26,598 nucleotides of DNA from a bacterium (GCA_905221035.1 CAJNBP010000021.1:1-26598), one strand, 5' to 3'. Numbered from the stretch's first letter, positions 1 through 8,358 are shown. Made by a program: numbers and translations. The notes: a model not told the origin generated them from the sequence alone.

Positions 1-2
1 CA

Positions 3-43
3 CCTCAAAAAGGTATTACCAAGTTGTAGTACTTTTTTTGAGG
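3..43. terminator. Possible weak hairpin terminator at left edge
   Basis: CCTCAAAAAG at 3-12 can pair with CTTTTTTTGAGG at 32-43, leaving two bulged T's. It lies downstream of the minus-strand regulator gene and at the window edge, so it may end transcription from either side. There is no T-run directly after the stem on either strand, so this is only a candidate. Confidence 0.25.
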
Positions 44-89
44 CTCTTTTGTCCTACTCCTGTTTCAATTGACTATACAAGAATGAATA

Positions 90-332
90 TTAAAATTTGA
101 TAAATGTGTTACTAATATTAGAATCGGGAGTTTCTTCGATAAATTCAACGATATCATTTGGAAGACAATCTAAAATGCGACATAGCTTTTCTAGAGTTAG
201 TAAAGTTATGTTTTTGTTTTTCTTTAAGCTGTCAAGAGTTTTGTTATCAACTCCGGATTTTAATAACTTATATTGAGAAACTTCTTTTTTCTTCATTGTA
301 GCCCAGAGTGGGTTAAAACTGATTATCGTCAT
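90..332 (-). CDS. Small XRE/Cro-CI-type HTH transcriptional regulator
   Basis: An 80-residue protein that is almost entirely one helix-turn-helix domain (about residues 14-65: KKKEVSQYKLL, then VDNKTLDSLKKNK, then TLEKLCRILDCLPNDIVEF). This pattern is typical of short XRE-family regulators that begin with an N-P-L-W motif. It is a DNA-binding protein with no visible sensor domain. The ATG at 332 is preceded by AAAAGGAG only 3 nt upstream; a TTG one codon earlier (335) is the alternative start. It is divergent from the membrane-protein gene at 429, with 96 bp between them holding both promoters and a perfect inverted repeat (373-400), so it probably represses itself and the rightward genes. 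The family call rests on sequence pattern; the target is inferred. Confidence 0.8.
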   Translation of the reverse strand: MTIISFNPLWATMKKKEVSQYKLLKSGVDNKTLDSLKKNKNITLLTLEKLCRILDCLPNDIVEFIEETPDSNISNTFIKF

Positions 333-348
333 CAACTCCTTTTATTTA

Positions 349-354
349 ATTATA
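349..354 (-). promoter_or_regulatory. -10 element of XRE regulator gene
   Basis: The minus strand reads TATAAT at 354-349, a perfect -10 hexamer, 17 nt before the gene start. No convincing -35 is present at 17-18 bp spacing; that position falls inside the inverted repeat at 373-400. Confidence 0.5.
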
Positions 355-372
355 AGAAAAAAGTATCTGACT

Positions 373-400
373 TCATATTGTGTATATATCCACAATATGA
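373..400. promoter_or_regulatory. Perfect 10-bp inverted repeat, candidate operator of the XRE regulator
   Basis: TCATATTGTG at 373-382 and CACAATATGA at 391-400 are exact reverse complements separated by 8 nt. The repeat covers the -35 (378-383) and part of the spacer of the rightward promoter, and lies where the leftward -35 should be. That is the geometry of a repressor site shared by divergent promoters. The regulator's identity as the binder is inferred from adjacency. Confidence 0.6.
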
Positions 401-406
401 TAAAAT
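378..406 (+). promoter_or_regulatory. Promoter of membrane-protein/G5-CAP genes
   Basis: TTGTGT at 378-383 and TAAAAT at 401-406 with a 17-bp spacer. TG at 398-399 gives an extended -10. The -35 lies inside the inverted repeat at 373-400. The expected start point is about 15 bp before the RBS of the gene at 429. Confidence 0.55.
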
Positions 407-428
407 AACTAGGAAAGGAGACTTATGG

Positions 429-1340
429 ATGAATAAGAATGATATTATTTCTCAAGAGGAGAATGAGTTAGATTATTTTTTAGGAATTATTCCGGATGAA
501 TCTAAGTCAGATTTGTTTGATGAATGGACTATTTGGGAAGCCTATGTAAAAGGGAGGTTACCAAATAAACATTGGTCTGAAGTTTTTGATAATGGTGCAT
601 ACCATTCACTTGATGTCATTACTGCAGAAGGCAAAAAATATGAATATTATCCTATCGCTAATCCACAATCATACCAGACTGTTTTACAAGAATATCTTTC
701 GACAATAGAAGAGCCTAAACGTAGTAGAAACTTAATAGTTGAAGCTGCTATTTGGTCTAAAAGAGTAGAAGACCTAACTAAGTATTTTTATATAGTAGAT
801 GGAAAACACGTTTCTCTTATCAATCCGAAATTAAGTGTTTTGGGATGGGTTTTCAGAATTTTAGGTTCATTGTTCTTAGTTGCCTATATAGATAGACTTG
901 GTGAATTTTCTAGTTCTGGTTTAGGAATCTTAAGTAAACCTTTTGAATACTCCCTTTGGGTGGGAGCATGGGTTCTGCTATGGTCTCCAATTTATTTTGC
1001 TTATCAACGAGTGAAGCATGAAAAACCAATAGCAGATCAAGTAAAAAAACATAAGGATGAAGTTGCTCAAGCTAGAAACTATTGTATGGAGAAATTGAAT
1101 AGTATTCCATTTGTTTATGCAAGGCAACAAGCAGGGTTAGATATTCATTTTGATGCTTTTGCTTATATGGTTAATGTAATTGATCAAGGTAGAGCCTATG
1201 AGTTAGGACAAGCGCAAAATATGTATGAGGACATGATAAGGACAGAGCAATTAAATTATCAGTTTCAAGAATTACAAAGAAAAGTTGATTACAATAACAA
1301 AATGACAACAATTAATACATTTACAAATTTAATGAAATAA
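429..1340 (+). CDS. Unrecognised two-TM membrane protein
   Basis: 303 residues. I do not recognise the family. A soluble acidic N-terminal region (1-132, with an aromatic-rich stretch around 32-50) is followed by two hydrophobic segments (about 136-156 and 174-194) separated by a short loop. A charged, largely helical C-terminal tail (200-303) is rich in Q/E/K and probably forms a coiled coil near 265-290. The N-terminal part has no signal peptide, so it is probably cytoplasmic, with a TM hairpin. The start is ATG 429, chosen because AGGAAAGGAG at 411-420 lies 8 nt upstream; the frame is open back to 273 but that extension runs through the promoter. It is followed by another membrane protein 18 nt downstream and then the G5-CAP gene, suggesting a shared transcript. 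Confidence 0.75.
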   Translation: MNKNDIISQEENELDYFLGIIPDESKSDLFDEWTIWEAYVKGRLPNKHWSEVFDNGAYHSLDVITAEGKKYEYYPIANPQSYQTVLQEYLSTIEEPKRSRNLIVEAAIWSKRVEDLTKYFYIVDGKHVSLINPKLSVLGWVFRILGSLFLVAYIDRLGEFSSSGLGILSKPFEYSLWVGAWVLLWSPIYFAYQRVKHEKPIADQVKKHKDEVAQARNYCMEKLNSIPFVYARQQAGLDIHFDAFAYMVNVIDQGRAYELGQAQNMYEDMIRTEQLNYQFQELQRKVDYNNKMTTINTFTNLMK

Positions 1341-1358
1341 TAGACTAGGAGAAATAAG

Positions 1359-1790
1359 ATGTTTGGAAAACCGAAATATGAGAGTGATATTGATCAAACA
1401 GTTAGAGATATGTGGTGGGGCTTTGCTATTTTTATAACTGTAATGTACTTTTTAGTGAAAGCAACTTACTATGTTGCTTTGCCGTTTTATACTTTATTTA
1501 CTCATTTGTTTGAAGAAAAAATCCAACAGAAAGAATATTTAAACTGGATGCGATTTTTGCCTTTGACTTGGTTTATGAGTGGAGAGACAAAAGAAATGAG
1601 ACGAGCTGCTGTGAGCTGTACTATATTGCCGATCTCTCTACCTTTATTTTTAATTTTTAATTATCTATATAGTATTAAAGTAATTGGCGATAGCTTTTCC
1701 ATTTTTATTTTGATTTTATTTACAGGTAGCCTAGGAGGCATTATAGGTACTGTTCGAAATTATCGTTTTTCTAAGAAATACATTAGATAG
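1359..1790 (+). CDS. Unrecognised small membrane protein
   Basis: 143 residues, family not recognised. Hydrophobic segments lie at about 18-48 (long, possibly one or two spans), 84-104 and 112-132. The loop between the first and second carries charged residues (EEKIQQKEY, then GETKEMRR). The N-terminus is short and charged, the C-terminus is basic (RFSKKYIR), and there is no cleavable signal. An AGGAG ribosome binding site lies 7 nt upstream of ATG 1359. It sits 18 nt after the two-TM protein and 46 nt before the G5-CAP surface protein. A role assisting that protein's export or anchoring is possible, but only by context. Confidence 0.72.
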   Translation: MFGKPKYESDIDQTVRDMWWGFAIFITVMYFLVKATYYVALPFYTLFTHLFEEKIQQKEYLNWMRFLPLTWFMSGETKEMRRAAVSCTILPISLPLFLIFNYLYSIKVIGDSFSIFILILFTGSLGGIIGTVRNYRFSKKYIR

Positions 1791-1812
1791 TGTAGAGATG
1801 TAAAGATATAAT
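1784..1812 (+). promoter_or_regulatory. Candidate internal promoter for G5-CAP gene
   Basis: TAGATA at 1784-1789 and a perfect TATAAT at 1807-1812 with a 17-bp spacer. It overlaps the end of the upstream gene and would start transcription just before the AGGA RBS at 1825-1828. The G5-CAP gene could therefore be expressed independently of the upstream pair. Confidence 0.4.
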
Positions 1813-1836
1813 CATTGAAAAGTTAGGAAAATAAAG

Positions 1837-4800
1837 ATGGATAGACAAAATACTAATGAAAAAAAGACTTTGAAAAAAGGTAGAAGAGGTTGGGTAATCT
1901 CAGCAGCAATTATCGCACTTTTAGGAATTTCAGCTGGGACTATTGTGTTGCAAAATCAATCGAGTCAAAACCAAGGACAATGTGAAAATGTTACTGTTTC
2001 AGATTCTTCTTCAAAAGAAAAAGAATACACAGCAACTGATACTATTAAAGAAACAGAGAAGAGTTTCCTACCTAAAGTAGATGCCAAAGAGGAATTGGCT
2101 AATGCATTTATAGCTACTAAAGAAGTTGGTGCTGAAGATTCGATTAAATCTCTCGATAAATCATATGAAAAATTATCAAAAATAACGAAGGTAGAGGAAA
2201 AGCTTAAGTCACAGCTAACAACTGAGGGTGAAAAAGCAGTTAAGCAAGTTTCTAGACAAGAAGTAGGTAATAAAGATAATAAAATACTGGAAAAATCTTA
2301 TAGCTTAACTAAAAAAGTTGAAGTAGAAAAACCAACATTAGAAAAAGGGAAGCTGGTTGTTCAACCAGAACTGCCATCACTTGTAGTTACAGATGACAAA
2401 GGTATTTCAGCTGTTCAACCTAAACTTCCAGAATTGGTAGTTACTGAAAAGGGAACTCCTGAAGTTCAGCCTGCGTTGCCAGAAGCTAAACCAGAAAAAG
2501 AGAAAGTCTTAGATAAAAAGGAAGAGAAGAAAGAAGTTGAGGCAAAACCAACAACTCCAACTGTTCCGGAAAACAAAGACCAAACAACTGGTACTCCAAC
2601 TAAAGAAGAAAAAACTTTAGATGAGAAAAAAGATAAGGTTGAAGGCAATCAAGCAAACCTTCCAGGTGACAAAGGTCAAGTTGAAACTGGTAAAACTACT
2701 ACTGTAGTGGGTGAAACAACTAAAGAAGAAGTTGTTAAACCTGCTGTTCCAGGTAAAGTGGAAATTCCAGCTCAACCAGCAGAAAATGCTAAACCTGCTG
2801 TAGAAGCTCAACCAGCAGTCCCAGCTCAGCCTGAAGTTAAAAAAGTTGTAACTACTCGAACTGAAGTAGAAACTTCTGTTATTGAACCTGGTGTTCAGCA
2901 CGTTCCAGATAAAAACCTTAATGTTGGGGAAACTAAAGTTATCCAAGAAGGTGTTGCAGGTAAAACAGAAACAACTTATACAATTACCATTGAAAATGGT
3001 GTAGAAGTTAGTCGTACAGTAACAGGAACTCAAACAATTCCTGCAGTTGATAAAGTTATTCATGTTGGTACTAAAACTTCTAAAGAAGTAGTTCGTACTA
3101 CAAAAGAAGAGGTAGTTCGTACTCCTATTCTTCCAGGTACAGAATACGTTCCAGATGAGAACTTAGATGCTGGAGTAGAAAAAGAAGTTGAAGCCGGTAA
3201 AAACGGTGAGAAACTAGAAGTCTACACTGTAACACTTGAAGACGGTGTGGAAACTGGTCGTACTCTTGTTTCATCTACTCAAAAAGATGCAAAAAATAGA
3301 GTTGTTCATGTCGGAACAAAAGTTGCTAAGAAAAACATTGAAACTGTAACTCGTGAAACTCGTAAAGTCGAACATAAAGTTACTAGCAACACAAACCCAG
3401 ACCTTCCTAAAGGTGAGAAAAAAGTAATTCAAGCTGGTAAGGATGGTTCTTATGAACTTGTTACTACAGTTGTAACCACTCCAGATGGTACAGAAGTTTC
3501 TCGTGATGAAAAACGAGAAAATGAAGTTCTTTCAGTTGACGAAATTGTAGAAATCGGAACTGGAGAAAACGTAGAAACAAGTCGCACTTCTCGAACAGTT
3601 GAAGTGAATTACGAAACTGAAGAAGTTAAAGACGAAACACTAAACGAAGGAAAACGTGTAGTAAAAACTAAGGGTCAAAAAGGTTCTTATACCGAAACTA
3701 CAATTGTTTACGGAAATGGTCATTCATCAGTTGTTAAAAGTGATGAAATAAAACCGGTTAAAGAAGTTGTTCGAGTTGGGACACATAAAGTTTTAACTGA
3801 AAACAAAGCTCGAGTTGAGCGCAAAGAAGGGGAAGCTTTCAAGACTGTTGAAATTAAAAGCGATAAACTTTTCAATGATCAACGAGTAGTTAAAACTAAA
3901 GGTAAAAACGGTGAAATCATCGAAAACTACAAAGACTACTACGAGGATGGTAAACTTGTTAAGAGTGAGCTAATCAATACTGAAACTGTTCCAGCAGTGG
4001 ATGAAGTAGTCGAAGTTGGAACTAAAGATCGTTATACTTATGTTAACGAAGACAAAGTTCTTACCGCTGAAGGTGAAAAACGAGTTGCTAATCCTGAACT
4101 TTATGAAGGTGATGAAACTGTTGAAGATGCGGTAAATGGTAAAGAAACTTATAAAGTTAAGTATCTAAATGATGAGTATGGAAACCGTACAGAAATCAGC
4201 CGTGAGCTTATCAAAACTGTTCCAGCAAAACAAAAAGTTGTTCATTATGGAACTAAGAAATTGATGTCTGAAGTTACTGAAGAAGAAACTGAAACAATTT
4301 CTCACGGTGCTCGAACTGAAACTGATTCCAACCTTTTTGAAGGGGAATCTCGTACAGAAAATGGTCGTGACGGATTTAAACGTTACCGCAAAGTTATTTC
4401 TGTAAACAATAAGACTGGTGGACGAACTGTTAAAAGTCGTGAGCTAGTTGAAATCAAGGATGCAGTTGACACAATTACCTTTAATGGTACCAAGAAAAAA
4501 CGTGTCGCTGATCCAACAGATGTTGTGGTTCCAACTAATGATGATAACTACGACATTGATGGTACATGGAAAGACATTAAGAGTTTAGGTGAAAACGGTT
4601 TGGATCCAAACAATGAAGATCACCGTAGCGCCAAGTATCTACATGACAATCTTTCTCAAGCTGATAAGGACCGTGTAGCGGTTGATACAACAGATGATGA
4701 AGCTGATCTTCCTAGAGACATGGGACTTGTCTCAGTTTGGAAAGCATCTCGCCTTTCTCAAGCTGAACTTGATAAGCTTGAACAAATTGTAGATAATCGT

Positions 4801-5301
4801 AAACTTAATGAACACTTCATGGAACTTCTTAACGAAGAACGTACTCGTAAAGGATTGACTCCTGCAACAATCGCAGCAGATGATAGCGAACTAACTCGAG
4901 TTGCTAATATTCGTGCAAATGAAATGGCAGATCATGGATCTTTACGTTATCAAGGTAAGAAGGAAGGTAAGCATAAACGTCCTGATGGTTCTCGTTGGTC
5001 AACTGCTTATGATCCAGATTTCTATAAAAAAACGAATGCTATGACTGAAAACGCGGCAGAAACGACTGTTGTCTGGGATATTGTTAGCCTTACAAATGAA
5101 AAGGCATTAGCTCACAATTTCTATACAATTTGGAAGAATTCACCGGGTCATTATGCAGCTATGATGATGGGTGATGGGTATAGCCCAGCAAACAAGAACG
5201 TACAATTCCGTGTGGCTCTTGGATTCGCAAATCATTCACTCACTTCTGATGATCCAACAAACGTTGTGGCAATGATGGAAATTGCATCTATGATAGACTA
5301 A
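1837..5301 (+). CDS. Large surface protein with seven G5-like repeats and C-terminal CAP (SCP-like) domain
   Basis: 1154 residues. A basic N-terminus and one hydrophobic segment (about 19-38) form a signal peptide or signal anchor; the Cys that follows (QGQC) is not in a lipobox. Residues 45-330 are a Lys/Glu/Pro-rich stalk containing repeats of the type VQPxLPxLVVT. Seven G5-like repeats of 75-82 residues follow (337 to about 885), each closing on a V-x-x-x-GT motif near residues 409, 491, 573, 647, 725, 803 and 882. The last is the most divergent. The C-terminal domain (about 985-1154) looks like a CAP domain, with His in HKRPDG, Glu in ENAA and His in SPGHYA as the likely conserved acidic/His cluster. 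No LPXTG motif or C-terminal hydrophobic tail exists, so attachment is probably by the N-terminal membrane segment. G5 domains are known to bind cell-wall sugars or mediate adhesion; the role of bacterial CAP domains is poorly defined. RBS AGGA lies 8 nt upstream. Confidence 0.88.
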   Translation: MDRQNTNEKKTLKKGRRGWVISAAIIALLGISAGTIVLQNQSSQNQGQCENVTVSDSSSKEKEYTATDTIKETEKSFLPKVDAKEELANAFIATKEVGAEDSIKSLDKSYEKLSKITKVEEKLKSQLTTEGEKAVKQVSRQEVGNKDNKILEKSYSLTKKVEVEKPTLEKGKLVVQPELPSLVVTDDKGISAVQPKLPELVVTEKGTPEVQPALPEAKPEKEKVLDKKEEKKEVEAKPTTPTVPENKDQTTGTPTKEEKTLDEKKDKVEGNQANLPGDKGQVETGKTTTVVGETTKEEVVKPAVPGKVEIPAQPAENAKPAVEAQPAVPAQPEVKKVVTTRTEVETSVIEPGVQHVPDKNLNVGETKVIQEGVAGKTETTYTITIENGVEVSRTVTGTQTIPAVDKVIHVGTKTSKEVVRTTKEEVVRTPILPGTEYVPDENLDAGVEKEVEAGKNGEKLEVYTVTLEDGVETGRTLVSSTQKDAKNRVVHVGTKVAKKNIETVTRETRKVEHKVTSNTNPDLPKGEKKVIQAGKDGSYELVTTVVTTPDGTEVSRDEKRENEVLSVDEIVEIGTGENVETSRTSRTVEVNYETEEVKDETLNEGKRVVKTKGQKGSYTETTIVYGNGHSSVVKSDEIKPVKEVVRVGTHKVLTENKARVERKEGEAFKTVEIKSDKLFNDQRVVKTKGKNGEIIENYKDYYEDGKLVKSELINTETVPAVDEVVEVGTKDRYTYVNEDKVLTAEGEKRVANPELYEGDETVEDAVNGKETYKVKYLNDEYGNRTEISRELIKTVPAKQKVVHYGTKKLMSEVTEEETETISHGARTETDSNLFEGESRTENGRDGFKRYRKVISVNNKTGGRTVKSRELVEIKDAVDTITFNGTKKKRVADPTDVVVPTNDDNYDIDGTWKDIKSLGENGLDPNNEDHRSAKYLHDNLSQADKDRVAVDTTDDEADLPRDMGLVSVWKASRLSQAELDKLEQIVDNRKLNEHFMELLNEERTRKGLTPATIAADDSELTRVANIRANEMADHGSLRYQGKKEGKHKRPDGSRWSTAYDPDFYKKTNAMTENAAETTVVWDIVSLTNEKALAHNFYTIWKNSPGHYAAMMMGDGYSPANKNVQFRVALGFANHSLTSDDPTNVVAMMEIASMID

Positions 5302-5305
5302 GATA

Positions 5306-5363
5306 AAAACGAACAAGATAAGATTCTGATTGTCAGAATTCTAGTCTTGTTCGTTTTGTTTTT
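5306..5363. terminator. Bidirectional terminator between G5-CAP gene and amino acid ABC operon
   Basis: AAAACGAACAAGA (5306-5318) pairs exactly with TCTTGTTCGTTTT (5345-5357). An inner stem ATTCTGA/TCAGAAT lies at 5323-5339. T-runs flank the stem on both strands, so it can end both convergent transcripts. Confidence 0.85.
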
Positions 5364-5370
5364 TTAAAAC

Positions 5371-6237
5371 TTAATCAACTTTTCCGCCTTCAACAACTAG
5401 GTCATCTGCCTTAGCAGCGTCACCGTAGGTTGGGTGAAGTGTTTTTTCATAGGCCTTGTGGAAGAAGTTTTCCTTGCCTAATTTTTCAATATCTTTATTG
5501 ATGAAGTCTAGCAATTCTTGGTTGCCTTTTTGGACTGCTGCTGCGATGGTATCTGGATCACCGAGGGAAGTAATTCCAACTTCAAATCCTTTATTTTCAA
5601 GCGCCCAAGCTAGGACTTCCGTATTGTCAGTAGAGAAGGCATCTCCTCGTCCGTCAAGAAGGGCTTGGTAAGAGTCGCTGTATTGGTCGTATTTTTGGAG
5701 TTTGATTTCTGGATGATTTTTTTCAAAATATGTCTCAGCAGTTGTTCCTTTTGTGACAATCAAGGTTTTACCTTCCAATTGTTTGACATCTGTAATGAGA
5801 CCAGTCTTAGGCGATACGACACCAAGTGAAACTTTCATGTAAGGAAGGGCAAAATCAACTTGTTTCTTGCGTTCATCAGTTACCGTAAAGTTGGCAAGAG
5901 TAATATCTACCTTGTTTGAAATCAAGTATTCAGCACGGTTGGCAGCATCGACTGAAACGTATTTAACCTTCACACCAAGATCTTGTGCTAATTGGTTCCC
6001 AAGTTCGATATCGTAGCCTTGGTAAGAACCATCATTGTCAACGTAACCAAACGGTTTCTTGTCTCCAAATACGGCGATTCGTAGTTCACCGTTTTTTTTG
6101 ATTTCATCGATTGTGCGAGCCTTGGCAGTGGTTTTACCAGACGATGAGCCAGCATTTCCACCAGAGCTACAAGCTGTTACCAAGATAAGGGCAAAGGCAA
6201 GAGCCAAAACAGTTAAGAGTGGTTTGAGTAGTTTCAT
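5371..6237 (-). CDS. Polar amino acid ABC transporter, substrate-binding lipoprotein
   Basis: 288 residues, family 3 solute-binding protein (SBP_bac_3). A lipoprotein signal peptide ends in LVTAC, with Cys23 as the lipidation site, followed by a Gly/Ser linker. The mature part begins with the typical ELRIAVFGDKKPFGYVD and has the family signature GYDIELGNQLAQDLG. DITLANFTVTDERKKQVDFA is the conserved segment that closes lobe I. It captures an amino acid (likely glutamate, glutamine or aspartate class) outside the membrane for the two permeases upstream. It is the last gene of the four-gene minus-strand operon. Its RBS (AAAGGAG) overlaps the stop codon of the ATPase gene. The exact substrate cannot be read from sequence. 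Confidence 0.93.
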   Translation of the reverse strand: MKLLKPLLTVLALAFALILVTACSSGGNAGSSSGKTTAKARTIDEIKKNGELRIAVFGDKKPFGYVDNDGSYQGYDIELGNQLAQDLGVKVKYVSVDAANRAEYLISNKVDITLANFTVTDERKKQVDFALPYMKVSLGVVSPKTGLITDVKQLEGKTLIVTKGTTAETYFEKNHPEIKLQKYDQYSDSYQALLDGRGDAFSTDNTEVLAWALENKGFEVGITSLGDPDTIAAAVQKGNQELLDFINKDIEKLGKENFFHKAYEKTLHPTYGDAAKADDLVVEGGKVD

Positions 6238-6248
6238 AAAAATCTCCT

Positions 6249-7007
6249 TTATAGATATGAGCCAAATTGGCTAAAGTCAAAGACGTTTAAAAATTCCTGA
6301 GCTCGTTTGGTCTGTGGATTTGTAAAGAAGGCTTGAGCCGTTCCTTCTTCAGCGATTTTCCCTTGGTCGAGGAAGATAATGCGGTCGGCAATTGCTTGGG
6401 CAAACTGCATTTCGTGAGTTACTAAAATCATGGTACGGCCTTCTTGAGCTAAGTCATTGATCAGTTCCAGAACTTCACGCACCATTTCTGGATCCAGCGA
6501 AGCCGTCACTTCGTCAAAAAGGATGATTTCTGGATGCATGAGCAGGGCACGGACAATCGCCACTCGTTGTTTCTGTCCCCCAGATAATTGGCGAGCAAAA
6601 CTGTCTTTTTTATCGAGCAAACCCACACGTTCCAGTAGTTGTAAAGCTTCCTCCGTTACTTCTTTCTTGTCTCGTCCCTGAGCTTTGATAGGGCCTAGAA
6701 TGAGGTTTTGAAGGACATCTAGGTGAGGAAAGAGTTCATAACTTTGAAAGACCATGCCAATCTTTTGGCGAACCAGGTGAAAGTTTTTCTGGTTGCTAAT
6801 AATGGACTGGCCGTCCAGAAGAATATCCCCACCCTGTATGGTTTCTAAGCCATTGAGGCAGCGGAGAAGTGTACTTTTTCCGCAACCAGATGGTCCTAGA
6901 ATGACGACGACTTCCCCTTTTTTGATATCTAGAGAAAGACCTTGGAGGATAGGATTGTCTCCGAAGGATTTTTTTAGTTCCTTGATTTCTAAGATAGTTT
7001 CAGACAT
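6249..7007 (-). CDS. Polar amino acid ABC transporter, ATP-binding protein
   Basis: 252 residues, GlnQ-type ATPase. It has Walker A GPSGCGKST (about 38-46), the Q-loop in MVFQSYELFPH, signature LSGGQKQRV, Walker B IILFDEVTASLD (Val replaces the usual Pro after the Glu) and the switch His in VTHEM. It energises uptake by the two adjacent permeases at the inner face of the membrane. ATG 7007 is preceded by GGAGGAAC, and the start lies directly next to the stop codon of the upstream permease (7008-7010), indicating translational coupling. Confidence 0.95.
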   Translation of the reverse strand: MSETILEIKELKKSFGDNPILQGLSLDIKKGEVVVILGPSGCGKSTLLRCLNGLETIQGGDILLDGQSIISNQKNFHLVRQKIGMVFQSYELFPHLDVLQNLILGPIKAQGRDKKEVTEEALQLLERVGLLDKKDSFARQLSGGQKQRVAIVRALLMHPEIILFDEVTASLDPEMVREVLELINDLAQEGRTMILVTHEMQFAQAIADRIIFLDQGKIAEEGTAQAFFTNPQTKRAQEFLNVFDFSQFGSYL

Positions 7008-7685
7008 TTAGTTCCTCCAATGTTTTTCTAGGTGAGTGGATAGTTTGGAAATAGGAAAGCAGACTGCGAAATACAAGACCAGAATGGTTCCATAAATCCA
7101 AAAAGAAGCAGTTGGGATAGTCAAGCGATTGCTATCGATGATTTGCTGTCCAACCTTGGTCACTTCAACAACCCCAATCAAAACGACCAAGGAAGTGGTT
7201 TTGATCATCCGAGTGACAAGGTTGATGGCTTGTGGCAACAGTCTTCTCAAGACTTGTGGGATGATGATGTGGTAGTAAAGTTGAACATTGGTCAAACCTA
7301 GCGCCTGTCCACTTTCAAACTGATGCTTAGGGAGGGAAGTGATAGCTCCACGTACCAAGTCCCCCATTTCAGCTGTTCCCCAGAGGGTAAAAACGATAAT
7401 AGCAGAAGTCTCTCCTGAGATATTGATATTAAAGTTTCGAGCCAAGCCGAAATAAACGATGAAAAGTAGCACCAGTTGGGGCATGATACGAATAAATTCC
7501 AGATACAATCGTGTCAAAAATCGTACGATTCTAGAATGGGAAGTCATGATGATTCCCATGACTGTTCCGAAAATCATGGATAAAATGACAGACAGGATCG
7601 AAATCCCAATCGTGACTCCCAATCCCTGTAAAATCCGCAGGAGATTATTTCCCTGAAAGAGTACTTGGATTCCCGAATCCTGCAT
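7008..7685 (-). CDS. Polar amino acid ABC transporter, permease (HisM/GlnP type)
   Basis: 225 residues with about five TM helices and the HAAT-family EAA loop (EMGDLVRGAITSLPKHQFES, then GLTNVQLYYHIIIPQ). The start ATG 7685 has a strong RBS (AAAGGAGG) 6-7 nt upstream. It overlaps the end of the preceding permease gene by 41 nt in another frame. The RBS and the sensible N-terminus support this long overlap as real. It forms a heterodimeric membrane channel with the second permease. Confidence 0.93.
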   Translation of the reverse strand: MQDSGIQVLFQGNNLLRILQGLGVTIGISILSVILSMIFGTVMGIIMTSHSRIVRFLTRLYLEFIRIMPQLVLLFIVYFGLARNFNINISGETSAIIVFTLWGTAEMGDLVRGAITSLPKHQFESGQALGLTNVQLYYHIIIPQVLRRLLPQAINLVTRMIKTTSLVVLIGVVEVTKVGQQIIDSNRLTIPTASFWIYGTILVLYFAVCFPISKLSTHLEKHWRN

Positions 7686-8325
7686 GGCGGAGCCTCCTTT
7701 CTATCCAGCTAAAGACCAGTGAGATGGGCAGCAACATAATCAGATAAGCAATTACTAACATGGCCAGTGCAATGTCTGTCTCATAGTAGAGCCCAATTAA
7801 GTCCTTGGCGACGTACATGAGGTCGGCCAAAGCTACTGCTGAGAAAACGGAGGTTTCTTTGATGAGGAAAATGACATTGGCACTAAAAGATGGTAGAGCC
7901 ACCGCTGTTGCTTGCGGAAGAACTACATAGCGAAAGACCTGTACAGGTGTCAGACCGATGGCTAATCCAATCTCGTGCTGGGTTTGACTGACAGCTTCCA
8001 GTCCGCTTCGGAAAGATTCTGCCATATAAGAGCCTCCTAAAAAGACCAGTCCCAGAGTAGCACAGACTTCCGAAGATAGGACAATTCCTATTCGGGGAAG
8101 CCCGAAGTAGAGAAAGAAGAGTTGAATCAAAAGGGGCGTATTGCGTGACAACTCGATGTAGGCTGTCGCTATCTGCGCCAAAACAGGGATGCGGTAATGC
8201 CGGATGATACTAACGATTAAACCGAGCAGAAAGGATCCCAAAATTCCCCAAACTGCAATATGCAAGGTCAGAAGAAATGCCTTTTGATATAGTGGTAGAT
8301 ATTGTTCAACAATGGACCAATCCAA
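7645..8325 (-). CDS. Polar amino acid ABC transporter, permease (first gene of operon)
   Basis: 226 residues, HisQ/GlnP-like inner-membrane component. About five TM segments are visible, with the characteristic RNTPLLIQLFFLYFGLP stretch and an EAA loop (YMAESFRSGLEAVSQTQHE, then GLTPVQVFRYVVLPQA). It is the first gene of the operon, with GATAGGAGG upstream of ATG 8325. It is divergent from lctO. The order permease-permease-ATPase-binding protein is a complete importer. Confidence 0.94.
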   Translation of the reverse strand: MDWSIVEQYLPLYQKAFLLTLHIAVWGILGSFLLGLIVSIIRHYRIPVLAQIATAYIELSRNTPLLIQLFFLYFGLPRIGIVLSSEVCATLGLVFLGGSYMAESFRSGLEAVSQTQHEIGLAIGLTPVQVFRYVVLPQATAVALPSFSANVIFLIKETSVFSAVALADLMYVAKDLIGLYYETDIALAMLVIAYLIMLLPISLVFSWIERRLRHAGFGNPSTLSGK

Positions 8326-8358
8326 AAATAGAACCTCCTATCTAGAAATAATACACTT

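Noticed and set aside
273..428. Upstream extension of the two-TM protein frame
   Set aside because: It runs through the divergent promoter and operator and overlaps the regulator gene; the RBS at 411-420 places the start at 429.
2466..3063. Two overlapping antisense open frames opposite the G5-CAP stalk
   Set aside because: Low-complexity Ser/Phe/Asn shadows of a biased repetitive coding sequence, with no promoter or RBS.
2848..4500. Regularly spaced repeats that could suggest a CRISPR or VNTR array
   Set aside because: The roughly 78-codon periodicity is that of diverged G5 protein repeats; there are no identical DNA repeats or spacers.
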